Positions 31,384 to 44,000 of a stretch of DNA of 64,000 nucleotides are shown one piece after another; within the stretch, counting starts at the first letter, position 1; every line of letters starts with the position of its first letter. Position numbers and translations under genes: made by a program. The stretch is taken from NCBI GenBank assembly GCA_948099385.1, contig CANUEZ040000024.1, forward strand, positions 21,402,001-21,466,000, written 5' to 3'. The stretch comes from Fasciola hepatica (Eukaryota > Platyhelminthes > Trematoda > Plagiorchiida > Fasciolidae). Under the pieces are notes generated by a model, which saw only the letters and a list, made by a program, of their open reading frames with translations, did not search any database and was not told the origin of the DNA.

Positions 31384-33031
31384 AATATCAAGTGTAGAGA
31401 ATTTGCGGTTGATAAAAAAGAACTTAGTCCCAATAAAGAATAATTGGGAAGCAGAACACCTTGTCCAAGAGAAATAAACTAAATCAAGAAAGAAGGATGA
31501 AAGCCTTCGCAACCGGCCAAATAAAGCTAACACAATGAGAAGCATACGTTTTTTAGTTTTCTGTGGCTTCTCTGTGCTTGTGTTGGGCGTTTCGGGGACA
31601 GCGTGCTGCAGTTTGTGGTCGCTCTTTCACCGTGGGAGGGAGGAGGATCTCACCGAACCTGGACCGCTCCGTATTTAACCAGAAGCTCTTGCAATGTGGT
31701 TAAAATGGCTTTGACATTGGAAGATTCTTGCAGCGAGATGCTCTCAGTAAGCCTCAGCAAAACATATGTAGCAATGTCAGAACTTCGTTTGGGTGTAACC
31801 TCGTAACCAGATCGCATTCACCGCAGCCAGCCTCAGACGCGGTTGTAAACGGGCAGAGGAGGAGATAAGCCGTCTGCGCAATATACTACAGCCACGCAAC
31901 TCGATGACCGGGTGGTTCGGAAAATGGGAGAGGGAGGGTTGTAGCCCGGAAGGTGTTCTAGCTGAGGGTTGGCGTGAGCAAAATGACAGATGAAAGTACT
32001 GATGAAAGTAGGTTGAAAATGAGGCATGATGGTCGTGGTGACATTAGAGGTCACAGGTATTGTAAATTTGTGTTCACGAGCACCAACTGCACCTGCACTA
32101 TTAGGAGTGGTCGGTGGCAGGATACCGGGAATTCATATCATTTGTGGTCAGTATAACCATGGGACACATTTGGGATGTTGAGTCTGAGGTCTAAAAGATC
32201 AGGCAGCTGATAATCACTAATTACCCCTTTGGTTATTCTGCGTAGTAGGTCTATGGATATATGACATGTGCAGCCGTGGGGTATTTACTGGTGTAGTGCT
32301 GCATGTTGGCCACGGGTTCCGGTTCGCGGAAGACTGATGTTAGCTTGCGTTGTGAACTGGAGAATGGGTTGGGTGCTGCGGCGTAAGGAACGCGCTATTC
32401 TAGCGAAAAGGAGAGAAAACAGGTAAATATGAATGGATATACCGTCGGTTTTCCATACGATCTCATATATACGCATTTACATGTAGTGATATAACGAGAA
32501 GTTTGTCATCTGGTATATCGACTGTTGGCCCATGGCAGTGGGATAAGAGTCAGGTCTACGGGGGCTTTTGCAGGTGACGTGTGCATGGGAATGTGTGGGC
32601 GGTTGAAACTTGGAGCGGCAGGTGGTAAGTCCCAATTCCTCATCCGTGAGCCAATCCTGTCCAGTTCAACTCACAGGTGACTTTAGATCTTCTGTTCTAC
32701 TAATCTGGTTTCACGGGCAAATAAGAACCCGGGGCAGTCCAGTGTAGCTACCAGGTAACTAACATACGAGGCACACTAGTGGTCTCAACACGAAGCCTCG
32801 TGGCACACCACCGTGTGCTTCAGCCAGTTCGGACCTATTGTTCTCGGCCTGTAAAATGCAGGCTCTGTTACTAGGGTGATTGTCAACCTATTTCACGATC
32901 CTTGGGGTCACCCTGTGTGTTTAAGTTTGCTTAGCAAGAAACGGTGACTAATTGAATCCAAGGCTTTTCGAAAACCAAGGCAACATGGCTCCGCGCGCTT
33001 CTCTTGATCTAACCTGCTAGTTACCTCAACG
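31384..33031 (+). repeat. Palindrome 1, left arm
   Basis: This 1,648-bp block is the reverse complement of 35127-36774: positions in the two arms always sum to 68158, so there are no net indels. I found five mismatches by eye (32155, 32164, 32763, 32912, 32952), about 99.7% identity. The left edge abuts the end of recognisable gypsy pol. The inner 350 bases hold a CR1-type LINE RT fragment on the - strand. The remainder has no recognised coding content. Confidence 0.95.
32678..33031 (-). pseudogene. CR1-type LINE reverse transcriptase fragment (left arm copy)
   Basis: On the - strand this reads EVTSRLDQEKRAEPCCLGF, then RKALDSISHRFLLSKLKHTG and a stop. It is the RT block around the first catalytic Asp of CR1-type LINEs (family: RKAFDSVSH). 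It is cut at 33031, where the arm ends. Copies lie at 35092-35250 (+) and 60022-60180 (-). Confidence 0.75.
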
Positions 33032-34410
33032 ATAATTGGTGACGCTTTTTTATCAAGACAGCCTTTCAGATATTTCTTATCAGAATGAGCCTCTCTGAAC
33101 AAAAGAAGGTCTTTCTACTTCGATTCATTTCAAATCTCGCTCTCCCATTCACGAATCGCACGCTCGTTTATTCTTGGCTGACGGCTCCCAGCAGTGTGTG
33201 TTGGGCCTGATCAAGTATGCATATTTTGTCGTGAGAACTTGGGCAATAAGACAGGTACTTTCTTTCTATTACTTCTAGTCAGCGGCCGTCTTTCACGGGT
33301 TTGTGTCCAAAGTTTGGCCATTTATCGCTTAGGCGGTGACCGAGGATGCCTGTCAATAGCACGATCTTTTTGTACCCACGTTTCAACCTATGACCAGTAC
33401 GGTAGAGTTTGCAGAGCAATTTTGCTATAACTTGTGTTGCGCGTAGAACTCATCTTCTCTCTGCTCCGAGGCTTCGAGACGCTGTCCGGAATGACGGTTT
33501 TAATTCAGTAACTCGAGCACTGCATCAATGAAAAAGCTTCACGAGCACCAGGACATGTACCTTTTGGTCTTCACGTCAACCGTAGGAGACGACATATCGG
33601 GATGCCGGACAGGTGACTCAGGGACTATCTTTTTTCAGCTTGAAGGCCATCAGACTCAGTTATATCAAGGTCAGTTACGGGCTTACTAATTCTACTGGTG
33701 GCCAGACACCTAGAGAATTTCGATGGCCCGAGGTTCACAGTTCTAATCGGAAGCAATGTCCATGTGTTTCTCAGGTTTCTGATGAAGCCGCTCCCCCCCC
33801 GGATGCCCAATAGGACTAAATGAACATCTGGAGGTCAGGCGTCTTCTCGATTACGGAAGCTGCAATCAGGGTCGACTGGGATGTTTACCGGAAAAGAATG
33901 GATGGGGGGAGAACCATTATCATGACCATCTCTTCAGATGCAACGCGGAATTAGCACCTTTTAGAAAGACAAGACTGGGTAAATCACGGCAGTGGATGAA
34001 CCTGTCTATCCCGTCGTGGGGCACAGCGGAGCCGGAAATGCAAAGATACATCCGAAAGCTTGTTACGGCTACGCCCAATCTAAAGCCCAAAAAGAGTCGC
34101 CATGGGTTTTTCAATCAGCAGCAACGAAGAGCAGTCCACGGGCGCTTAAGAGATAGCGCAGAATTTGGAGGATGCCCTTGAACGTGTACGTGGATGGGAC
34201 ATCGAAAGACAGAACGGAATCACAACGATGGATGCAGCCTTGGTCAGTGACGGAGGAGTAAAATTGCGGCCAAACGGTGAAACCTCTGAGGGCCGGGCTG
34301 CATTCAACCGGCCATTGAAAGAGCTCCGGCCAAATTCTGTGTCATCCACAACAGTCAAAAGTTTTGCAGTACTTATGAATAAATCGTGTAAAAGCTGATC
34401 GTGTGTCACC
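33032..34410. other. Unique part of palindrome 1 spacer; no gene recognised
   Basis: Present once in the window. Short frames on both strands carry no motif I recognise. Contains a C run at 33793-33800. Confidence 0.45.
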
Positions 34411-35507
34411 CAAACGCTCGATGACACGACTATTCTTTGCATTGCAAAATGTGAATAACAGTGGAAGCGCAATGGTTAAACCTAGACCACACAGTTGCTT
34501 CAATCGAAGAAGGATGAAGTGTCAACCGGCAGAAGTTCATTGTTTCACTGAGCACCCAAGTCATGTGGCCCTGACAGCACTGTACTCAGCTGCCCATACA
34601 GATTCTCCACGGAGGTAGCAGGCCGGCCTCGATGATCAGCAGGCAGCTGGAAAAACCAACCAATCGGAGAGAAGTAACGTAGATGCTACCAATACATCGT
34701 GGCGCGATTAGATACAAATTGAAATTACCAAATAAATAAGTGATTCAAGTAAGTCAAAACGTAAGATATATTGGGGGAAATAACATCACAACTGCAATCT
34801 GCGTCTGAATACTGGGGGGCTACACTGTCCACCCAACACCAATATACTGCTTGAACCTCCAACACGGCTATTTAACCCGTCCCCAGACACAGAAAACTAC
34901 CGGTCAACTTGTAATTGACTCACGTGGTCCCCATTGGGAAAAGGGGCAGACAGGAGTCGACTTCGGAAAACCACCTCGCAAGCCCATTATCCGTCACATT
35001 AAAGGTACTGGACAGGCGGGGCGGAGACTGATTGATTGAGCATCTAATGAACCATCAACTGATCGTCAGGCAAAATCACGGATTCGTTGAGGAAAGCTCC
35101 CGTCTAGCTAACTTGCTACCACCTTCCGTTGAGGTAACTAGCAGGTTAGATCAAGAGAAGCGCGCGGAGCCATGTTGCCTTGGTTTTCGAAAAGCCTTGG
35201 ATTCAGTTAGTCACCGTTTCTTGCTAAGCAAACTTAAACACACAGAGTGACCCCAAGGATCGTGAAATAGGTTGACAATCACCCTAGTAACAGAGCCTGC
35301 ATTTTACAGGCCGAGAACAATAGGTCCGAACTGGCTGAAGCACACGGTGGTGTGCCACGAGGCTTCGTGTTGAGACCACTAGTGTGCCTCGTATATTAGT
35401 TACCTGGTAGCTACACTGGACTGCCCCGGGTTCTTATTTGCCCGTGAAACCAGATTAGTAGAACAGAAGATCTAAAGTCACCTGTGAGTTGAACTGGACA
35501 GGATTGG
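34411..35507 (+). repeat. Repeat unit shared with 59.8-63.5 kb, containing a CR1-type RT
   Basis: Reverse-complement copies lie at 63103-63472 (of 34411-34780) and about 59765-60491 (of 34781-35507). Here the unit is uninterrupted, which gives the empty site for the 2,611-bp insertion in the other copy. It overlaps the start of the palindrome 1 right arm at 35127. Confidence 0.88.
34850..35480 (+). pseudogene. CR1-type LINE reverse transcriptase remnant
   Basis: The frames read LTHVVPIGKRG-like, then HIKGTGQAGRRLI, EHLMNHQLIVRQNHGFVEES, RLANLL, LGFRKALDSVSHRFLLSKL and, after stops, FYRPRTIGPNWL and VYISYLVATLDCPGFLFARE-like pieces. The order is that of the CR1/Jockey RT palm. The first catalytic Asp is kept. 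At the second site the family FADD reads FARE (about 35427-35445), so the enzyme would be inactive even without the stops. Confidence 0.75.
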
Positions 35508-36774
35508 CTCACGGATGAGGAATTGGGACTTACCACCTGCCGCTCCAAGTTTCAACCGCCCACACATTCCCATGCACACGTCACCTGCAAAAGCCCCCGT
35601 AGACCTGACTCTTATCCCACTGCCATGGGCCAACAGTCGATATACCAGATGACAAACTTCTCGTTATATCACTACATGTAAATGCGTATATATGAGATCG
35701 TATGGAAAACCGACGGTATATCCATTCATATTTACCTGTTTTCTCTCCTTTTCGCTAGAATAGCGCGTTCCTTACGCCGCAGCACCCAACCCATTCTCCA
35801 GTTCACAACGCAAGCTAACATCAGTCTTCCGCGAACCGGAACCCGTGGCCAACATGCAGCACTACACCAGTAAATACCCCACGGCTGCACATGTCATATA
35901 TCCATAGACCTACTACGCAGAATAACCAAAGGGGTAATTAGTGATTATCAGCTGCCTGATCTTTTAGACCTCAGACTCAACATCCCAAATGTGCCCCATG
36001 GTGATACTGACCACAAATGATATGAATTCCCGGTATCCTGCCACCGACCACTCCTAATAGTGCAGGTGCAGTTGGTGCTCGTGAACACAAATTTACAATA
36101 CCTGTGACCTCTAATGTCACCACGACCATCATGCCTCATTTTCAACCTACTTTCATCAGTACTTTCATCTGTCATTTTGCTCACGCCAACCCTCAGCTAG
36201 AACACCTTCCGGGCTACAACCCTCCCTCTCCCATTTTCCGAACCACCCGGTCATCGAGTTGCGTGGCTGTAGTATATTGCGCAGACGGCTTATCTCCTCC
36301 TCTGCCCGTTTACAACCGCGTCTGAGGCTGGCTGCGGTGAATGCGATCTGGTTACGAGGTTACACCCAAACGAAGTTCTGACATTGCTACATATGTTTTG
36401 CTGAGGCTTACTGAGAGCATCTCGCTGCAAGAATCTTCCAATGTCAAAGCCATTTTAACCACATTGCAAGAGCTTCTGGTTAAATACGGAGCGGTCCAGG
36501 TTCGGTGAGATCCTCCTCCCTCCCACGGTGAAAGAGCGACCACAAACTGCAGCACGCTGTCCCCGAAACGCCCAACACAAGCACAGAGAAGCCACAGAAA
36601 ACTAAAAAACGTATGCTTCTCATTGTGTTAGCTTTATTTGGCCGGTTGCGAAGGCTTTCATCCTTCTTTCTTGATTTAGTTTATTTCTCTTGGACAAGGT
36701 GTTCTGCTTCCCAATTATTCTTTCTTGGGACTAAGTTCTTTTTTATCAACCGCAAATTCTCTACACTTGATATT
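35127..36774 (-). repeat. Palindrome 1, right arm
   Basis: Reverse complement of 31384-33031. This arm seems the more complete source, because the CR1 fragment continues across its inner edge into 34411-35126, whereas the left copy stops abruptly at 33031. Neither outer edge shows a target duplication: flanks are CCAGCGAAAGT on the left and TTTTAAAACC on the right. Confidence 0.95.
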
Positions 36775-39369
36775 TTTTAAAACCTCTCATTTAAATTACC
36801 TCACTTTTCCAGCGGATACTCTTTACTTTCATATTTACAAACCTATAAACATCAGTGTCTATCTGAGTGCCTTCACGAAATTCTTGCCTGTCTCCTTGCT
36901 TCGTCACAAATTACCTCCTTAGGTGAACTTGAGTATGAAACGCCGACCATTTTTGGCGTCGTCCTTTTAGATGCTGTATTTCCTGCGTCACAAGAGAACA
37001 TCCGTTCCAGTTCTGTTACATTCAGCCGCTTCCTCACAACTGCTACAGTTGGCCCGAAATGGAATCATATTCGCCATGTATTCCGTTGTCACTTTACTTC
37101 ATTTAAACTTCCATTAGTCTCATTTCTCTGCTGCTAAAATGTGCAACCCCCTCTTCAAAATTCTTGAACTTTTCATCCTGCTGAGTGATGTTGTAGACTC
37201 TGATCATGCTTTCATGCGCGCCTCTCGACCCCGATTGGGAGATGTGCCCCTATTATTACTATCATCACTATTAAGATGCAGCCAAATGCCAGTGTTGATC
37301 GATATAGATATTGGTAGGTTTATGGACTTTGGTCGGGGAGCTTGCATGAACGCATGATCAAACTGCAGAAGATTACTCAGTGATATAAAGTGTTCACATG
37401 TTTTAAAGGGAGGGGGTGCAAATCACTCCAACAGCGGAATTCATGTGGGTGGTATTTGAACGAGGTAAACTGACTTCAGGTTGGGGGCAAATACGAGTGG
37501 GTTTCGAAGTCAGTAACGGGAAAGCCGTAGAATGGTGGGACGTGGAACTGGTGAAAAGAATGACATTATAGAAAGCTGAGTGTGCATTTATATCAGGATG
37601 ACGCAGACCGTGGCTGACGATTGCTTACTTGAGTTTACTGAGCAGGCCAACATGCACAGAAGCACGCGGACATTGAGCAGAACTTCCCAAGATAAGAATT
37701 GTTAATGTTTTGTTAGAAATGCTTGATAAAACCTGGTAGGAAACGTCGGAAAAAAGAAAAACTGATGACTCCAGGGGAGGGGATTTGAGAAGCTGATCGC
37801 CAAGTGGTTTGTATTGTTGTGGAACGGATTCACGGTTTCAGATATTCCAAGGAAGAGGAGATGGGAATTTGGGTAAGTCGAGTGAGATCCATGATGTTTT
37901 ACGTGAAACGGTCCTCAGTGACCCTTATTATGAATTGGAAAAGGAAAGGGCTCAGTTTGAATCCACTTGATAATGCGGGAAACTGGAGAGGAATCGTCAA
38001 AATCTGAAAAAAGAAAGGAAGAGAAGCAACAATCTGGCTACTGCGCCAGCTGTGAATTATGGTGGCAAGGTACAACAAAATTTCGTAATAAAGGCCGTGG
38101 AACGCGACATAAATAAACCATCCGTATAGTAAGAGTGTGTGTCTTGATACTTATAAACTGTTAAAGGTTGGACCTTTACGGTGGGCTTATGTAAAAGAAA
38201 TAGTAACTCTTGGCGTGAAGACGGATGCGGGGATATGGATCGAGGGTGTACGTGACTCACGGCCAAACAGACCGGTAGATAATAGCGGGTATTTATGAAT
38301 CCGACTGGGTATGGGCCACTTTAGATGGTTCCCGGGAGAAAGATGTGCGCCTTCCGAAACGAGGTGAGTTATAGATGATAGCCCAGTATGAAGAAGGGTG
38401 CGATCTGATGGAAAGTCATTGGCCGCCCTGAACCGCAGAGGGGCCGTGAGGTATCAGGAGCAGGCAGGAAAAAGAATGATACGTTCGGCCGGTGGTGATT
38501 GCATTAACAAACTTTTAGCCTAGCTTACACGATGGAATAGAAGGGTAAGTTACCAGGGGCATAAGATGAAGGGGTGCTCGGTAACGCACCAGTGAAGCGG
38601 GAATAATAACGAGGGAAGCTTGGGATGGACCATTTTCCGACCGGAGTTTCGCTGGTAGATAAAGATTCTGTTTCGTTGGTGGCGAAGTAGCACCTTGCCG
38701 TGTTGTACCGTCCTTTGTCTTCGTTATCAAACCACGAGCAGGGTAACACCGTTCTGGGGGCTGGTTCGGTAACGGTGAGGGGGGGATCGGAACAGAGCTG
38801 GTTTGATGGGATTTACGCTCACCGAAGCACCAGTTCATACGGAGATGAAGTACCGCATGCGGCATGCAAACAACTACAGCCGAGCAGATATGGCAAAAAG
38901 CTGGAACATTAGCAGGAGAGAATTAAAACCGGAGGTCTTTTTCTAAAGTAATATCGATAGTTACAGTTTTGTGACTTAGCGGCAGGGCAGTGCTCAGAGT
39001 AAGATATTTATTTATACCACTTTGGAACCGGCGAAGGAAGTCAGAGCGACGTATGCTATCTGGAACATGTTCCAGATCTTATTGTATACAACAATAAATT
39101 AGCTTCAACGGAGAGTCTGGCAAGTGTGACGGGCAAGGGTGAGGCTCTGTGCCTAACAGTTGGATGCAATTTGGGGTGTAAGTTGTTTAGGTGGAAGAAT
39201 TTATGTGATGGTTTAAAGCCTGTACAAGAAAGGTGAATTCATTTTTATGCGGCCGGGCTGTATTTGGTCAAGTCGAAGGGGGTTCACATCTCTGACTGTA
39301 TGGGAGGTTGGCGGATGTATCCGTCAGCCGCCTGACTAAAGACCCTTGGATGTTTACTGTGGCTAGCAT
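36775..39369. other. No gene recognised
   Basis: Several frames of 60-116 codons occur on both strands without recognisable domains; the longest (38515-38865, -) is proline-rich at its start and unlike any family I know. A fragment VVDSDHAFMRAS near 37190-37225 recalls the end of the RTE endonuclease but is too short to call. Confidence 0.4.
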
Positions 39370-40480
39370 AATGGAGCATCACATGTCAAATGTAGTGAGA
39401 GAACAGTATTTCGGAAGGAGTCCAGCATTCGTAGTGAAGGCGAGGAGTCGGCCCTGACTGAGTTTGAGCCGTCGAAGTATAAGACTCGGAGTTCTCCCAG
39501 TTTTGGCAGCTTGGAAAGAAACGTGTTTGGAGATGTCCAACCAGCATGAGTAGTGTAAACTTAGATCCCGAAAAGCGGGACCAAGTGGGATTAGGAAACA
39601 ACTGATGATCAGGGTATGAACGGGAACATGGAGCTTATAAGGAAGTATTGCGCTTTTTGCAAGTGAAAATTGAATATGCCAAGTGGAGCGCCAGCAGCTA
39701 GGGGAATTTAGATAGTCTTGTATTTCCTCCAAGGCAGCCCGAAGGCCCTCGGTGGTGAAGAAGCACAGAAGTTCGATGTCACCGACAGGAAGGAACGCCA
39801 CCCCATGGTGAATCACATAGAGTATATCGTTGACATACATGAGGAGGAGTGGATCCAAAACACTACCTTTGACGATGCCGCTGGTGACCGGCTTAGATGA
39901 CGATAGATGGTCGCCGATCAGGACCACATGAGAACCGTCGGATGGGTATGAGCAGAGCCAACAGTGCAAGAGACCAACTACGCGTAACGGGTGAATTTTG
40001 ACCAAAAGGTGAGCATAAAGCACAAGATCAAATGCTCTGATTATATCAAGAAGTTTTTCGACGGCCGATTGACTATAATCTGAGGGATTGATAAGACGGT
40101 GAAGAAAATCTAAATGACACGACGTGCATGGAGGCTTGCCAATGAATCCGTGCTGATAGCAGCTTGACGGGTTGTTGGAGGTCAGGAAACCCGGGATTTA
40201 AATTTTGACTAGGAGTTCCATGAGCTTGTACGTAGTTGTTATGCCGTTTATTGGTCGATAGTTATTCGGATCTTGGGGCGGACCTCTTTTAAAACATGGA
40301 ACAGTCACGGAGGCATTCTACTGTTTGGGGATGATGCTGTCTAACGAAGAAAGCGGTAAAAGGCCAAGAAGGAACAAGTCCATATCGATAACACCCAGGA
40401 AGATGGGCTCGGGAGGGTCACCATGCGGGTCCAGTCTGGCCGAAGGCCTGGTCCAGGAGGTTCGTCTGCAGATGCCACCA
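39370..40480 (-). pseudogene. Non-LTR (CR1/Jockey-like) reverse transcriptase remnant
   Basis: Read on the - strand from about 40300 downward: VPCFKRGPPQDPNNYRPING, then YQHGFIGKPPCTSCHLDFLH, KLLDIIRAFDLVLYAHLLVK (first catalytic Asp kept) and VKGSVLDPLLLMYVNDILY. HHGVAFLPVGDIELL follows, where FADD is expected, so the first Asp of that box is Gly. A single frame of 214 codons covers 39379-40023. A stop near 40190 and another upstream of VPCFK separate the pieces. This family looks distinct from the CR1 copies in the palindromes. Confidence 0.78.
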
Positions 40481-41085
40481 TAGTTGAAACCGATGACGGA
40501 GAGGCAGACATTGCCGTAGTAACCGTACAGAGTCGCAGGTATTACCAAGTATGGGTGGTCGATGACAGTCGTTAGGAAGCTTTTTCGGACGAGTATTGGG
40601 CAGCCCGATCATGTCCGGTTTTGTGGGGTTTTGAGAATAAGTCGAGCCCAGCAACAGAAAAATGCTAGAGTGAGGTGTTACGAATGGGCCACTTTTCGGC
40701 CGAAATAATAATATCACGGGTCGTTGAGACAGCTAGTTATCTCATGGAGCCAGTCTTACGCGAGAGCGAACGAAAACTTACGAGGAGCAGCTAATGCTCT
40801 CCAGCATTTGGTGGTATGGTCACATCCGTGGCATGATGACGGAATAAGGATTTATGGAGTGTGATGGCTTCCCACATGGCAACCTTGGCAGTAGTTGGTA
40901 TTGTGAGGTAAGAGCGGACCTCAGAGTACAGGATTTGGGAGGGTCTCGGAAAGCTTCGTCGCAAGTCAATGCGGCCCACTCAGGTGGTGTGAGGCAGGTG
41001 TCGAAGATTGATGGAGAAGGTGCATCAAGATTATTTCCGAGGGAGGTAACAGAAGCACGCAGTGTTGCGTAGTTGACATGCGTTG
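40481..41085. other. No gene recognised; left flank of palindrome 2
   Basis: The - strand frames here (40820-41170, 40418-40717) could be upstream parts of the reverse transcriptase remnant but carry no motif I can name. Confidence 0.35.
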
Positions 41086-44000
41086 GCGTGCATCTTCTGG
41101 TGTTGAAGGAACTAGCAAAACAACCAACTCCACCACCGACCTTTCGGTTCCATGTGTCCGTGGCTTGCATCGGACCACATCAAGAAGAGACAAATCCGTG
41201 GTCATTCCTCTGTGCAGGTGTGAGACACAATTTCACCTAAGCCAAATGCCGCCCGGTCACCCTTACTTTCGTGGTTGGAAGGGTCACGGAAAGCCTTATG
41301 GTTTCGTGCATCTGCAAACACCTGGAGCACTAACACCTGCTGTGGGCACGACCTCAGGCCTTTTGGGGGAACATGTCCTATCCGGCAAACCTAGTATCTG
41401 CTCGTGAAAGTAGGTCGAAAGCAAATGCCGAGAAGTATGTCACAGATGTTATCGTTGCAGGCTTTAGTAAAAAAATGGTAAAGTTCCTCGCGGCAAGCGG
41501 CTACCGGAACTTCGGGCTATCGATATGTCTGAGTCCATGCTTCACTAAGCTGAGAACTTCTTGGCGGAGGGGGGAATTTTAATGAGATTCGCACAGTCCC
41601 AGACCGCATGGTACCAGGCCAACACAAGGACGCACCCACGCCACACCACTTCGTTTTGTTAGATGTACTCGGTAGAGATTTTACTGAGCCATCTAGGATG
41701 ATACTTAAAACTACGGCTTCTAAAAGGCTTTCTTGTAACTCGGAAAATTTCAGCGATTTCCCCCAGATATTACATTTTGAGGCAACAAACTTATCGAATT
41801 ATCCTTTGAGAAGATGATTTTTGAGCTGCTTCTTAGGATGAGAGCGCAAAGAAACATCTGTCTTGATCATAAAACTCCAGTCAATTACTCTGTGTAACGG
41901 CTTATTGTGAAAACTTCTCATAGAACACCATAAGGGTTTTGATCCGTGAAAATGCTAGATTATATGCATTCCTTGCATGCTTCGTAACACCTATATTTTT
42001 TTGCACCAAACTTTGTTCGTTCGCGTCTAGCACGCAATTTTTCATATCTTGCTTCGACCTGTATGGCTCAAGTGTTCTTCGCTCTCACGCCGTGAACTTG
42101 CTCCTCATTTTGAGTCCTTTTGGTCGCATATTCGGGGTTTGTATATATTAGTGATGTTGTGCATTTCATAATCCAGTATCGTAGATCCTGCGAATCACTC
42201 TTGCTTTGCTTTTGGATTCGTGTTCACTGGAGGCGCATTGCTCGAATTGCCTTACGTGCAGTATCCCAACCAACTCGCGTTGAAGCCATCCCATTAGCTT
42301 CATTGGAAACGTTTTACTTTAAAGTATTTTGACTACTCAGCCATCTTCTGACCTTCAACGTAAGTTTGGAAGCACACTACTAGCAGACTATTACGCCTTG
42401 TTCCTCCAACAAATAAATTCTCAAAAAATCTGTCACCTTGCACCCACAAAACACAGACGTTCTTAACACGTTTCGGGAATGAATAATTGCAGTGTCACTC
42501 TAAGGTTTCATCGACGAGGCTAGTGGAGGGGCTAGTCCTATAAAAGAAAAGCTAATAACTGCTTCGAGCCGGATTTCTACGATTAGGTACTCCATCTCAA
42601 AGCTAGCTCTCCTCTTGCGTACCGCTGAGCTTGACGAAGTGCCAAACCCTAAAGTCGTATGGCCGCTGAGTGGTACACTGACTCTGTTGTTTCCGAGTTA
42701 ACGAGGAGACCCCATCACCCCCACATTGCTTCAGCTTTGACACCCCTGATAGAATCCTACCAGATTCAGTCAAGAAGACGTTGTCCGATGCTTGCGCTAT
42801 GGCCCATCTTCCATGTCTGACTACGAAGCAGCTCAGGGCACTTCCACGAAACAGTTGTCTCGCTCTGGCACAGTTCTGTGAAATATCGTCCCGCGGAATT
42901 AAGGGAAGGAGTGATTCAGAGTTGGAATGGAGTATGCACACAACCAAATTTGAAACACGACTTGGGGTTACTTATTTTTCAAATTCAAATATGATTAAGC
43001 CGGATGAAACTTTCACTGGAAGCTTTGGAACATTGTACCAATTTTGATCAGCACACCTTCAGTGTAGTGAACAAACATGCACATCCAGGATTTTCATTGT
43101 CCTTGTACCGAGTTAATCCAGAACCATACCACAGGCTGGTTGTAGAGAGTTGCTTCACTGGTATGCTAACTCAGCTGATTTCGGGCATCTACAGTTTGAA
43201 CGTAGCATCGGAGACTTGGGGAGCTTTCCCAGACTCGAACATTTGGTGCCGTGGGCAGCATTCTTGTGTTGAAATGGGAAATTATCCACTCCTTCGTGTA
43301 ATTGGAATGTGGATGAATTTATCCATCCGATTGTATCCTTCAACCCATTATGTTGAGGACGTGTTGGAACCGTGAATTAATGTTTGCGCCCGAAGTCCTT
43401 CGGCCGCCGCATCAACCTCTGAGCCAGAGTCAACTGGAGATCAAATCGGGTTGTCTTGTTTTTTGTTCCTTTCATCGTTTAGAAGTATTATTCAAATATC
43501 CGTAGTAAGCACTACCGCCCAGCCTGATACAATAAAGTAACAGCGTTAACCACCGCGCCACACCGGAAAGAGTGCATTATCTATCACCGCGAGTTGTTCT
43601 CATGTACTACCCCGGAAGTTATCACTAGGTATACTGAAATCATCCGGAAAGACTGACTATATTGAACCCCCTCTGTTCAACATTCAGGTTCTGCCAACAC
43701 ACTGGGTTCTTAGGTATCACAGTGAAGCATTACTCAGCATAATGCGGAAATAAGTGGATTGAATGCGCATGCATTCATTTTAAGGCCGCCGCCAGGCAAG
43801 CGTTCAATCCGCTACCACACACGAACTAGCCGGAAGTAGAGAAGAATATCGAAGAGCCAAAGGGAGCTACATCAGTCCGGAGGGAGAGAAGCTTTCCAAA
43901 CTTTCCCACGCCCATGTAGTTGGGGATGATCAATGTGGGGGCGGGACGCGCTCAGGCAAAGGGATTCACAGAATAACTTTGAGAATCCTCTGTCCGCGAC

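Noticed and set aside
38515..38865. Minus-strand frame of 116 codons, proline-rich
   Set aside because: No recognisable domain, overlapping alternative frames of similar length, and no sign of a start context.
42603..43375. Frames of 88-123 codons on both strands in the palindrome 2 outer arm, repeated in the other arm
   Set aside because: Duplication by the palindrome gives false conservation. There is no known motif and no codon-level constraint can be judged from identical copies.
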